Shown: piece after piece, positions 30,001 to 37,872 of the stretch
Layout: the number at the start of each line of letters is the position of its first letter
Numbering within the stretch: the first letter of the stretch is position 1
Assembly (NCBI RefSeq): GCF_003129965.1
Contig: NZ_NRCJ01000018.1
Coordinates: forward strand, 1 to 48,869
Reading direction: 5' to 3'
Length of the DNA: 48,869 nucleotides
Source: Aggregatibacter kilianii
GTDB taxonomy: Bacteria; Pseudomonadota; Gammaproteobacteria; Enterobacterales; Pasteurellaceae
Program-made: the position numbers and the translations under genes
The notes under the pieces: generated by a model
What the model saw: the letters and a program-made list of their open reading frames with translations, nothing else
Database searches by the model: none
What the model was told of the DNA's origin: nothing

Positions 30001-30077
30001 AAAGGTATTTAAAATCCCTCGCCTTTCGAGGCGTGCCAGTTCAAGTCTGGCCTCGGGCACCATTTAATAATACCTTT
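30001..30077 (+). other. Prophage attachment site with tRNA-Leu 3' remnant
   Basis: Bases 30007-30062 are the anticodon loop to CCA end of a tRNA-Leu, probably UAA: TTTAAAA loop, a variable arm with CCTTTCGAGG, the T arm GTTCAAGTC and the acceptor strand with CCA. The 5' half is missing and is replaced by phage DNA, so this is one prophage junction; the restored whole gene should lie at the other end. HP1 recombines within the anticodon stem-loop of tRNA-Leu. The inverted repeat AAAGGTATT/AATACCTTT flanks the remnant (30001-30009 and 30069-30077). Confidence 0.88.
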
Positions 30078-30114
30078 CTTATTAAATAGTTACCCTCCAA
30101 AGACAAATGCACAC

Positions 30115-30190
30115 GGGTCGTTAGCTCAGTCGGTAGAGCAGCGGACTTTTAATCCGTTGGTCGAAGGTTCGAATCCTTCACGACCCACCA
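30115..30190 (+). tRNA. tRNA-Lys (anticodon UUU)
   Basis: The 76-base cloverleaf pairs the acceptor GGGTCGT with ACGACCC, followed by an encoded ACCA end. The D arm contains AGCTCAGTCGGTAGAGC, the anticodon loop is CTTTTAA (anticodon TTT), and the T arm is GGTTCGAATCC. It follows tRNA-Leu in the attachment region, as at the HP1 site of Haemophilus influenzae. Confidence 0.97.
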
Positions 30191-30785
30191 ACTTCCAAAT
30201 CAAATATCTAAAAACTTTTCACATACCCGCTAAGTAGCGATGCAGAGTAAAATAATCTCATTTTTGCATATAGCTTAGAATGTTTATTTCAAAAATATTC
30301 AACGTTATACGTTATACCTCTTGTGTAATCTAAGGCATGATAAGCAAAATAGTCTAGATAATTTGATCTAAAACAATAAAAACAGAAATAATACTTGACT
30401 CACTTGACAGCATTCTTTATTAGGCTTATTAGTATCCTACATAGAGGTAAGTCTATTCGACAATTAAAGCATCAATTAAACGGATTCAATAATTGATTAA
30501 ACTTTCGAAATGACTTACGCCATTCTTTATCTAAATATAAACCTTTAAGCAAAATATAAATCCACTTATCTAACTCAATCAAATATCAACGTTTTCTGAC
30601 TCACTTTGAAAAATGGAAGATTTCACCATAAAAAGGGAGAGAGATATGATAACAACATCAGCTTTATAGAATATTTGTGAATAATTACCCCACCTATTAT
30701 CTACACTTCAGAAGTCAGTAGCGTGGCAGTTTGTGTCTGCCAAAAGTGTAACTTATACAATAAAGATAAAGAATAGGAGCACAAA
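30191..30785 (+). promoter_or_regulatory. AT-rich 595-bp leader of the unknown island
   Basis: There is no credible gene of normal size. A strong sigma70 promoter is visible: TTGACA at 30404-30409, a 17-bp spacer and TATTAG at 30427-30432. A seven-codon ORF starts at 30647 (MITTSAL) after GGGAGAGAG. A hairpin TGGCAG/CTGCCA at 30724-30742 lies about 45 bases before the next gene. The stretch TGACT(T/C)AC...CATTCTTTAT occurs twice, near 30397 and 30511. If the promoter is used, the transcript has a leader of about 350 bases. Confidence 0.6.
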
Positions 30786-33700
30786 ATGAATCTTCAAGCG
30801 AATCAAACAACAAAACTGAATGCCTCAGAATTAGCGGCCTTGCATCGTAAAATGAATAATTGGCGAGGTCAGAAAAATAAGTTGATGGTATCAGATTTGA
30901 AACCCAAAGTTTTGGATAAAAAAATTAAAGATCCGGAACAAAAACTCTCCCGTAAAGAATTAAATCTACTTGTGGCCTATTTTGAAGCGATTGAAAAGGG
31001 CATCACAATTGATATTCCCGGCATAACGCCCACTGATCTTAAATTTGAGCAAATACTCTTTGATTCATATAGAACCGTGAATGCGCTTATCAAAGAATAT
31101 GACAAACAGATCACACCAAAATCTTCACTTATTCCAATAAAAGGAATCAGTAAAATATTGCAGGCTAAATTGCGTGAATTATATATTTACGACGTTGCCG
31201 CCCTGCTCTCGCGTGGGAGAACACAAAAAGATCGGGATAGCCTCGCCTCAAAATTAAAAGTTGATGTTAGTGAAGTGGAATCTTGGGTAAAACAAGCGGA
31301 TCTTTGGCGTGTTTCCGGAATGACCACCGATATTGCTTATTTACTTGTTATCAGCGGGGTGCGCTGTGTTGAAGATTTAGCGAGAGTTGATGCCAAGAAA
31401 ATTTTTCCGATTATTAAAGGAATTTCTGCGGTACAAACAGATTTTCAAGCCCCATCCTCTAAAGAAGAGATCCACCAGCTTATTAAAAATGCGCAAGATT
31501 TAGTCATCTATTCAGTTCGTAGTGAAAATTTAAGATTGCGCTCATTACCTGATTCTTTGGTAAATGCCATTAATACAATCAAAAATAGTGGTGATCCTAA
31601 CAACATGGATATGCAGGGTGTTGTTGAGTATATCCAAAACGATATGCTTTCTTCCTTAGCAGAATCTGACGGAAATAATTGGTATCAGGAGTTAGGCGAA
31701 GTACCATTACATCTGTTTAAAAATGATAAAAACATTTCTGAAATTGAGTTTATGACGACCGGTAAGGTCATTAAAAAAGGGCTTGATTTCCTTGATGATG
31801 TGCAATACTCCCTACCTTTACCAAACACACTAAGCGGAACCGTCTATATCAGAAGAAAAGACAGCACTGAGAAAAGAACGTTTGCCGGAGCAGAAGTTGA
31901 AATCAGCGGTATTGTCAGCCCAACCGAAGATCTAAAAGACTTAAATAAAAAATTATGTGCGGTAACGGATAGCCAAGGTAAATTTATTATCGCCTTGCCG
32001 GACAAATACAGCATTAAAGAAATTGTCACCATTTCTATTTCTCAAGGTCCGAAAAAGCAAGAGTTCGTTAAAAATGCGAGTGAAATTTTAGATTCCGTAA
32101 AAGAGCGTAAAAAATTAGATGACTTCTATCAACTAGATGCGCTAGGTGATGAAATTGATAAATTGACATTATTAATTGAACAAACGGAAAAAGAACAGCA
32201 GAAATTAATTGAACAAGCCGAAGGAAAACAAAAGAAATGGAATGACAAATCCTATAGTCAAAAATTGACTAGTTATCACCAAAAACTCGACGAATTGTCG
32301 AATAATTACGATAAGGCTGAAGCCAAACTGTTAAAAGAATGTGATGCCTTAACGGTTAAGATGGCGTTTGATAAGTTTCTCGCCTCCTGTAAATCGCTAA
32401 ATGCTAACTTAGAGGGAACAAATAACAATGCTCAAGAAGATGAAGGTTTTGTCATTATTGAAGAATTATTTAACGGTCAACGACTGGATTTAGAAACAGC
32501 TTTACCTAAAGTAAAACTGATGGGAAATGATGAGCATGTTATCCGTCTTGCAACGGATACTGCGCCGTCCAAAACCTATCGTTACAGTATGTTACAACGA
32601 CTTGTTGAGCCAAATATTTCTTCGTTAAATGGGCGGAAAAAATTAACCGCACCTGTTAGCATAATGAATTTCAAAGAGGCCTTATATACCACCCCGGATA
32701 GATATCCGCAGGCAACCTCATTGGGTATCGGTTATGTGCTGAATATGCACCAAGCATGGATACCGGATGGTTTTTCATTGGGTTCACTACTCTATTCGCT
32801 AGTTTTAGCTCCGGGTGAAGAACAGCGGCTGGTTGTTCGCGAGAATAAACAAAGCTATTCCATCATGAATGATTCGGAAAGTTCCGAGATGGGAAGAGAA
32901 AGCTACGAGCAAGGTCAATCTGATGACACTTTGGCTGCCTTTAATAATGCTATCGACCAAATGTCGAATGGATATTCCGATTATAACTACAATGCCTCAA
33001 GCGGGTCTTTTGGCGGCTCGCTTTTTGGCGGTATTTTTGGTACCGGTATGGGAATCGGATTGGGTTTATCAGGAGGGTATTCCCGAACCCAAGGGTATGG
33101 CTCATCCTCCGCCGGTCAACGTAATTCCCACAATGAAGTTTCAAATGCTGCACAAACTTTTCAACGCAATATTAAAAGTGCATCAAATCGAATTTCACAA
33201 GCGAAACGCATTAGCGTATCCATGGGAACAAGTGAAACCTCTAATTATGTTGCAACCAAAATTATCGCTAACCACAACCATTCACATACAATGACCGTGC
33301 AGTATTGGGAGGTGATGAGACGTTATAAATTGGAAAGCTGTATCGATAGTGTCGATTTAGTGCTCTTTGTACCGTTGCAATTGATTCACTTCTTACCTTC
33401 AGGAGAAAATTATCAATTAATGGAGGTGCATTCCTCGACCTTTAACAAAACTCGATTTAGCCAACGTTATGGTATGTTATTAAAATATGAACCGGCGCTA
33501 CGCTATGCCCTGCCATACCGTTATCGTAGAGGTTTGGAGCTGGTTAAGAAATATGCGGCATATCCACAATGGTCACTGGAAAATATCAATGATGATTCGC
33601 GCACCTTAGCCTTAACCTTTAGTGGCAATTTCCTCACATTTGATGATTTATCTGTCACACTGCGCCTAAAAAATGGTCGAGGTACTGTTGCCGGTGAAAT

Positions 33701-35090
33701 CGTTCACTATCCTCGAGCCAATATTCAGATTTTGGATATTTATGAAGGCAATAAAAGAAATTGCAGTACACGAAATGAAGTGCGACAAGCCATTCGAGAT
33801 GAACGCAATAAACAAGGTTCGGTTAAGGTCACCGTCTTATTTCACCTACCGTCTGATTTTGTTGATGATGATTTGGATTACATCCGCATTAAGCATTCTA
33901 TTGAGCCATTAAATTACACGCTGGAACATCATGGCGAATTAACGAAGGCAGAATCCAAAGCTTATGAGCTATACCTCGACCGAATTCTTGATTTGGCTAA
34001 AGATAATGATAATAGTCAACACGATAGAAGGGAGATCGCACACTACAAATCCTCTTTACCGGAAGCGTATGTTACGCCTCAGATTACCCTCTCTCCGGGA
34101 CATTTGAGAGCATTAGGCAATCCGACAATCCATAGCGTATCAGTTAATATGGAAAGCACCTCTAGAATTCAGGCAACACTGTCATATAGTGAGTTGAACT
34201 ATTCCACCTATATTAAACTCTCAACGGAAGAAAAAACGCTACGTTATTCAGAGTTCCAATTAATGGAAGAAACACTACAACATATAGCTTCAGAAACCTT
34301 GCGTTACTCACAAGCCGTATGGCAATCATTGAGTAGTGATGAACGTACTATGTTATTGGAGCAGTACACTATCGATATGAATTTTGACGAACTTCAAGAT
34401 TCAGACCAAAGTAAAAAGGAAAAAATAGATATACCTTTACTGAACTGCGTTAATGTTAAAAAACTTCTCGGTTTTTATGGTAACTGCATGCTATTGCCGT
34501 TTACGTATCCACAAAGCCTGGCTAAACGGTTGGGTAAAACAGCAGGGGAAATACAAGACGCTCTATATCGCTATCACACCAATAATTTCCGCGTTCCGAC
34601 CACGATCGTGTCTTTGCCAACCGACGGTATGATTGGAGAAGCGGTGTTGGGCGAAACCAATGTCAGCGAAGAAATTGATTTAACCCGTTTCTGGAACTGG
34701 CAAGACTCCCCAATTGATAAGATGGATATCAATAACCATTACTTAAACGACAAAGATTATTTATCGGAGAAAACAGTCAAAGATGATTTAACAGAGAAAA
34801 CCGTCAAAGATAAGAATGCATTAGGATTGCAAAGTGCACCGGAAGCGGCAACGCCTATGGAAACAAGTGTACTTTCATCCTTAATTAGCAGGCAATCTCC
34901 TGAATTCACTGATAGAGCAACGTTTGCAGAATTAAAAGAGTTATTGAATGCCAGTATGGAAAACGCCAAATCAGGGCGAGACAAGGTGATTGAAACCTCT
35001 GCAGAACTTGCTAAAGCAGCATTGGATTATGCCGGTAAAGTTAATGGAGGGGAGGGTGCAACCTCAAAAGAGAATAAATCTTCAAAGTAA
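30786..35090 (+). CDS. Giant protein of unknown function with helix-hairpin-helix and Ig-like regions
   Basis: A 1434-aa protein with TAGGAG ribosome site and no signal peptide. A helical N-terminus is followed by two helix-hairpin-helix-like units (about 116-211, DUF4332-like), an Ig/carboxypeptidase-regulatory-like beta domain (about 349-426) and a coiled coil (about 444-542). The most conserved-looking core includes Leu-Ala-Pro-Gly-Glu-Glu near 675, a Gly/Ser/Tyr-rich stretch (about 730-780) and Asn-His-Asn-His-Ser-His-x-Met-Thr-Val-Gln-Tyr-Trp-Glu near 829. A beta-rich region and a charged tail with a duplicated Glu-Lys-Thr-Val-Lys-Asp follow. I do not recognise the function; the 99-aa gene and possible large RNA downstream may act with it. 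Confidence 0.85.
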   Translation: MNLQANQTTKLNASELAALHRKMNNWRGQKNKLMVSDLKPKVLDKKIKDPEQKLSRKELNLLVAYFEAIEKGITIDIPGITPTDLKFEQILFDSYRTVNALIKEYDKQITPKSSLIPIKGISKILQAKLRELYIYDVAALLSRGRTQKDRDSLASKLKVDVSEVESWVKQADLWRVSGMTTDIAYLLVISGVRCVEDLARVDAKKIFPIIKGISAVQTDFQAPSSKEEIHQLIKNAQDLVIYSVRSENLRLRSLPDSLVNAINTIKNSGDPNNMDMQGVVEYIQNDMLSSLAESDGNNWYQELGEVPLHLFKNDKNISEIEFMTTGKVIKKGLDFLDDVQYSLPLPNTLSGTVYIRRKDSTEKRTFAGAEVEISGIVSPTEDLKDLNKKLCAVTDSQGKFIIALPDKYSIKEIVTISISQGPKKQEFVKNASEILDSVKERKKLDDFYQLDALGDEIDKLTLLIEQTEKEQQKLIEQAEGKQKKWNDKSYSQKLTSYHQKLDELSNNYDKAEAKLLKECDALTVKMAFDKFLASCKSLNANLEGTNNNAQEDEGFVIIEELFNGQRLDLETALPKVKLMGNDEHVIRLATDTAPSKTYRYSMLQRLVEPNISSLNGRKKLTAPVSIMNFKEALYTTPDRYPQATSLGIGYVLNMHQAWIPDGFSLGSLLYSLVLAPGEEQRLVVRENKQSYSIMNDSESSEMGRESYEQGQSDDTLAAFNNAIDQMSNGYSDYNYNASSGSFGGSLFGGIFGTGMGIGLGLSGGYSRTQGYGSSSAGQRNSHNEVSNAAQTFQRNIKSASNRISQAKRISVSMGTSETSNYVATKIIANHNHSHTMTVQYWEVMRRYKLESCIDSVDLVLFVPLQLIHFLPSGENYQLMEVHSSTFNKTRFSQRYGMLLKYEPALRYALPYRYRRGLELVKKYAAYPQWSLENINDDSRTLALTFSGNFLTFDDLSVTLRLKNGRGTVAGEIVHYPRANIQILDIYEGNKRNCSTRNEVRQAIRDERNKQGSVKVTVLFHLPSDFVDDDLDYIRIKHSIEPLNYTLEHHGELTKAESKAYELYLDRILDLAKDNDNSQHDRREIAHYKSSLPEAYVTPQITLSPGHLRALGNPTIHSVSVNMESTSRIQATLSYSELNYSTYIKLSTEEKTLRYSEFQLMEETLQHIASETLRYSQAVWQSLSSDERTMLLEQYTIDMNFDELQDSDQSKKEKIDIPLLNCVNVKKLLGFYGNCMLLPFTYPQSLAKRLGKTAGEIQDALYRYHTNNFRVPTTIVSLPTDGMIGEAVLGETNVSEEIDLTRFWNWQDSPIDKMDINNHYLNDKDYLSEKTVKDDLTEKTVKDKNALGLQSAPEAATPMETSVLSSLISRQSPEFTDRATFAELKELLNASMENAKSGRDKVIETSAELAKAALDYAGKVNGGEGATSKENKSSK

Positions 35091-35192
35091 AATGCTAGCT
35101 CATAACAGTGAAAATACGTTTAGCTATGATGTTTTTTGATGGTAGAAAATCTTATCAAGAACACCGAGCTATCCGAAATAAAGGAGTTTAAA

Positions 35193-35492
35193 ATGAATAT
35201 TGATAATGTGGTATTAAAAATCTTAGAGAGCGAGATATCGCCGGAGATGCAAGAACTTAAGAAATTAATTTTAAGAAGAATTGCGACCGAGGCGGACATT
35301 AAACCGTCGCGAATACCGGCGCCGTTAAATATCACCCAAATCGGGGGATATATTAACTTGATGATGAAATTAGATAAGCAACAACAAAAAAGAATTTTAG
35401 AGACGCAACAGCAAAAAACGGAGTATCAGTCTATGCTGGAGCAAACTCTAGCCTCTATTCTTGGTCTTCCAATGCAAACGTCGAAAGAGTAA
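35193..35492 (+). CDS. Small helical partner of the giant protein (99 aa)
   Basis: A 99-aa protein that is helical and rich in Gln/Lys/Leu, with a central Pro-Ser-Arg-Ile-Pro-Ala-Pro-Leu-Asn-Ile-Thr-Gln-Ile-Gly-Gly-Tyr-Ile segment. I chose the start at 35193 because AAGGAG lies seven bases before it; the longer frame from 35136 (TTG) has no ribosome site. It follows the giant gene after 102 bases in the same direction without an obvious terminator between, so the two are probably co-transcribed. No family recognised; a chaperone or subunit role is a guess from size and position. Confidence 0.7.
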   Translation: MNIDNVVLKILESEISPEMQELKKLILRRIATEADIKPSRIPAPLNITQIGGYINLMMKLDKQQQKRILETQQQKTEYQSMLEQTLASILGLPMQTSKE

Positions 35493-35509
35493 ATCGCTTT
35501 GGTATCGTG

Positions 35510-36203
35510 AACTTAAACGGCGGATAAACATTGTTCTTCTGCGAGCAATGAATATTTGTCGAATAAGTCACAAGGTATCCGTAGCCTTTAACGAGAGGTG
35601 CTTTTGGCATCGGTCTGCAATGGGTGAAAAATGTATCGTTAACACGAAAGAATCGGCAATGCGAAAGGTAATGGAACTCGGTCTCTGATCCAGATTAGGG
35701 CTCGAGGAAAACACTATCCTAGGATGGAAAGGCAAGTGAACGAGTAATCTACTCTAGCCAAGCCGGAATCAAGAAGGAAAACATTTGACCGCAAGTGATG
35801 AAGCTCGGTCGGTAAAGATCCCGCGATAGGGCGTCGACTGACACCTACCGGGAAGATAAACCCGACCTGAGGACAAAACAAACGGAAGGATGAATTTCTT
35901 GGAGAGGAAAGTAAGGCGACAGAAGGTGAAAGGGAACGCGTCAAGGCGGAATCTCAGGATTTAAGGAACGAAAGTTTCAGCTGCCGGAGAACGGTAGCAA
36001 TTACACGCATCACCGGATACGTCCCATTTGTGGCGTTCTGCTTTTAGCAAAAAGCAAGAATGAACGGAAAGGCTTAGGCAAGGTCAACTTGGCAATCAGG
36101 TCTGGCATTGTTGGATGGGCATTACTCCTAACGTATTGGAATACCATGAATTCACCTTCGGGTGAACCTGAACCGCGTCGAATTCGGCGCGGTTCTCTTT
36201 TTT
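35510..36203 (+). ncRNA. Candidate large structured noncoding RNA
   Basis: About 690 bases lack a plausible ORF on either strand yet are not AT-rich spacer. Visible hairpins include GACCG/CGGTC (35787-35810), GGAAC-GAAA-GTTTC with a GNRA loop (35965-35978), GCTGCCG-GAGAA-CGGTAGC (35980-35998), GTTC-N-GCTTTT/AAAAGC...GAAC (35035+1000 to 36065) and TTCACC-TTCG-GGTGAA with a UUCG loop (36151-36166). A strong terminator ends it. Purine-rich joining strands with AGGAAA, GGAAC and GAAAGG recall large ornate RNAs such as GOLLD or ROOL, which favour tRNA-linked and prophage sites, but I cannot match it to either. The 5' end is not determined; it may be processed from the operon transcript. Confidence 0.5.
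36170..36203 (+). terminator. Strong intrinsic terminator of the island
   Basis: A perfect eight-base stem GAACCGCG/CGCGGTTC (36170-36177 and 36188-36195) with a ten-base loop is followed by CTC and six T. It points rightward and ends any transcript of the giant gene, the small gene and the RNA-like region. Confidence 0.9.
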
Positions 36204-36321
36204 AGCAAGTGCACGATTTTCAGATTCTCAGCCTTTTCACAAGATCAAACATAGACTTTCTATCCACCTCTTTTTAATTACTAAAAGCAATTTCACCCAT
36301 TGTTTTTGCAAATTAACTTTA

Positions 36322-36363
36322 TTGATTTAAATCATATAGTTCCCGCTATTTTTCACCGATAAT
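36322..36363 (+). promoter_or_regulatory. FNR-dependent class II promoter of the peroxidase gene
   Basis: TTGATTTAAATCAT (36322-36335) matches the FNR site TTGAT-N4-ATCAA except for the last base. A -10 GATAAT lies at 36358-36363. With a start near 36370 the site would be centred at -41.5, the usual place for FNR activation. This fits induction at low oxygen. Confidence 0.7.
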
Positions 36364-36399
36364 CCACTCCCCTTTTATTTTTAGTGTTGGAGAATGATT

Positions 36400-37785
36400 A
36401 TGAAAAAATTTGTACTTAAAGCGGCGGTTGTCGCGATTGTCGGTTATTTAGGGGTTGTCGGGTATGTTCATCAGTATGATAAAGGGCAAATGGAGAAATT
36501 ACTTGCCGAAGGCAACTACTCCACCGAACAACAAAAAATCGCCAAAGTCTTTTTTAACAACGGCTGTCAATATTGCCATACGCCAAGTGCCGAATTACCG
36601 TTTTACGCCCATGTTCCGCTGGTGGATTCCATGCTGCAAAATGACATCAAAGAAGGCAACCGTGTATTCCTGTTAAATAAGTTGCTGGACGGATTAAAAG
36701 ATCCAAGCAAATTATCGGAAGTGGATTTGGCAAAACTTGAACGCGTCATCGAAAATGATGAAATGCCAATTGCAAAATTCCTGCATATTCACTGGGGAAG
36801 TCGCCCTGATGAAGATGAAAAAACCACCGTGTTAAACTGGATTCGTGAACAACGCAAAGCCTTTTTACCGGCAAATACCGAAGGCACGGACAATCACCGT
36901 CTGGTGCAACCGATTCCGGATGAAATTATGACGGATGCCGCGAAAGTTGCCCTCGGACATAAACTTTTTATGGACGGACGCTTATCCGGCGACGGCACAA
37001 TTCAATGCCACACCTGCCACCAATTAGACAAAGGCGGCGTTGACCGCTTAGATGTTTCCACCGGTATTGAAGGCAAAAAAGGCGGCATCAACGCGCCGAC
37101 CGTCTTCAATGCGGCATTTAACTTCGTCCAATTCTGGGACGGACGTGCCACAGATTTAGCCGACCAAGCCGGCGGACCACCGACTAACCCGGTTGAAATG
37201 GGCTCCCACTCTTGGGATGACATTGTGGCAAGATTTGAACTGGACGAAGACTTCAAACAAGAATTCTTAAAAATTTATCCGCAAATCAGCAAAGAAACCT
37301 TAACCAACGCTATCGGCGAATATGAAAAAACCTTAATCACCCCAAACAGCGATTTCGACCGCTACTTAAAAGGTGATAAAACCGCGCTAACGGCACAGCA
37401 AATCAAAGGTTACGAGCTGTTTAAACAATACAAATGCGACACCTGCCACACCGGCGTCAACATGGGCGGACAATCTTACGAATACCTAGGCATTTACGGA
37501 GATTACTTCAAAGATCGCGGCACACCACTCACTGATGCAGACCAAGGTCGCTTCGCACAAACGCAAGATCCGTATGATATGCACCGCTTTAAAGTGCCGT
37601 CATTGCGTAATATCGCCTTGACTGCGCCTTATATGCACGATGCCTCGGCAAAAGATTTGAAAGAAGCCGTTCGAATCATGTTGAAATATCAAAGCAATGC
37701 CAAACCGCAACAACAAGAAGTGGACGATATTACCTCATTCTTGGAAAGCCTCACGGGCGAGTTTGAAGGTAAGAAATTGCAATAA
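36400..37785 (+). CDS. ccp: Triheme cytochrome c/quinol peroxidase
   Basis: A 461-aa membrane-anchored periplasmic peroxidase with an N-terminal membrane helix (about residues 5-22). Three c-type heme sites are present: Cys-Gln-Tyr-Cys-His (about 56-60) in the extra N-terminal domain, and Cys-His-Thr-Cys-His and Cys-Asp-Thr-Cys-His in the two-heme peroxidase body. This three-heme layout is that of the Aggregatibacter actinomycetemcomitans quinol peroxidase and E. coli YhjA, which reduce hydrogen peroxide with electrons from quinol. I place the start at 36400, seven bases after GGAG, rather than at 36394, which is too close. Confidence 0.93.
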   Translation: MKKFVLKAAVVAIVGYLGVVGYVHQYDKGQMEKLLAEGNYSTEQQKIAKVFFNNGCQYCHTPSAELPFYAHVPLVDSMLQNDIKEGNRVFLLNKLLDGLKDPSKLSEVDLAKLERVIENDEMPIAKFLHIHWGSRPDEDEKTTVLNWIREQRKAFLPANTEGTDNHRLVQPIPDEIMTDAAKVALGHKLFMDGRLSGDGTIQCHTCHQLDKGGVDRLDVSTGIEGKKGGINAPTVFNAAFNFVQFWDGRATDLADQAGGPPTNPVEMGSHSWDDIVARFELDEDFKQEFLKIYPQISKETLTNAIGEYEKTLITPNSDFDRYLKGDKTALTAQQIKGYELFKQYKCDTCHTGVNMGGQSYEYLGIYGDYFKDRGTPLTDADQGRFAQTQDPYDMHRFKVPSLRNIALTAPYMHDASAKDLKEAVRIMLKYQSNAKPQQQEVDDITSFLESLTGEFEGKKLQ

Positions 37786-37796
37786 TCAAGGCTAAC

Positions 37797-37853
37797 AAAA
37801 AGTGCGGTCGTTTTTTGAAGCGTTTTAAAAACGCCGAAAAAACTCACCGCACT
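37797..37853. terminator. Uptake-signal dyad terminator between ccp and rnd
   Basis: AAGTGCGGT (inside 37797-37808) pairs with ACCGCACT (37846-37853), and an inner stem GCGTTTT/AAAACGC (37820-37834) extends it. T-runs and A-runs on both sides suit termination for both convergent genes. Confidence 0.75.
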
Positions 37854-37872
37854 CTTCACTTATCCGTAACCG

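Noticed and set aside
35136-35192. Longer start for the 99-aa protein
   Set aside because: It would begin at TTG without a ribosome site, while AAGGAG directly precedes the ATG at 35193.
35461-35944. ORFs of 75 and 76 codons in the RNA-like region
   Set aside because: They lack ribosome sites, overlap visible hairpins and have composition unlike real proteins; one overlaps the end of the 99-aa gene.
35510-36203. Group II intron as explanation of the noncoding region
   Set aside because: Some strings such as GGAACTCGG and GCGAAAG recall domain I, but I find no domain V 34-mer, no GUGYG start that fits and no AY end, and the stretch finishes in an ordinary intrinsic terminator.
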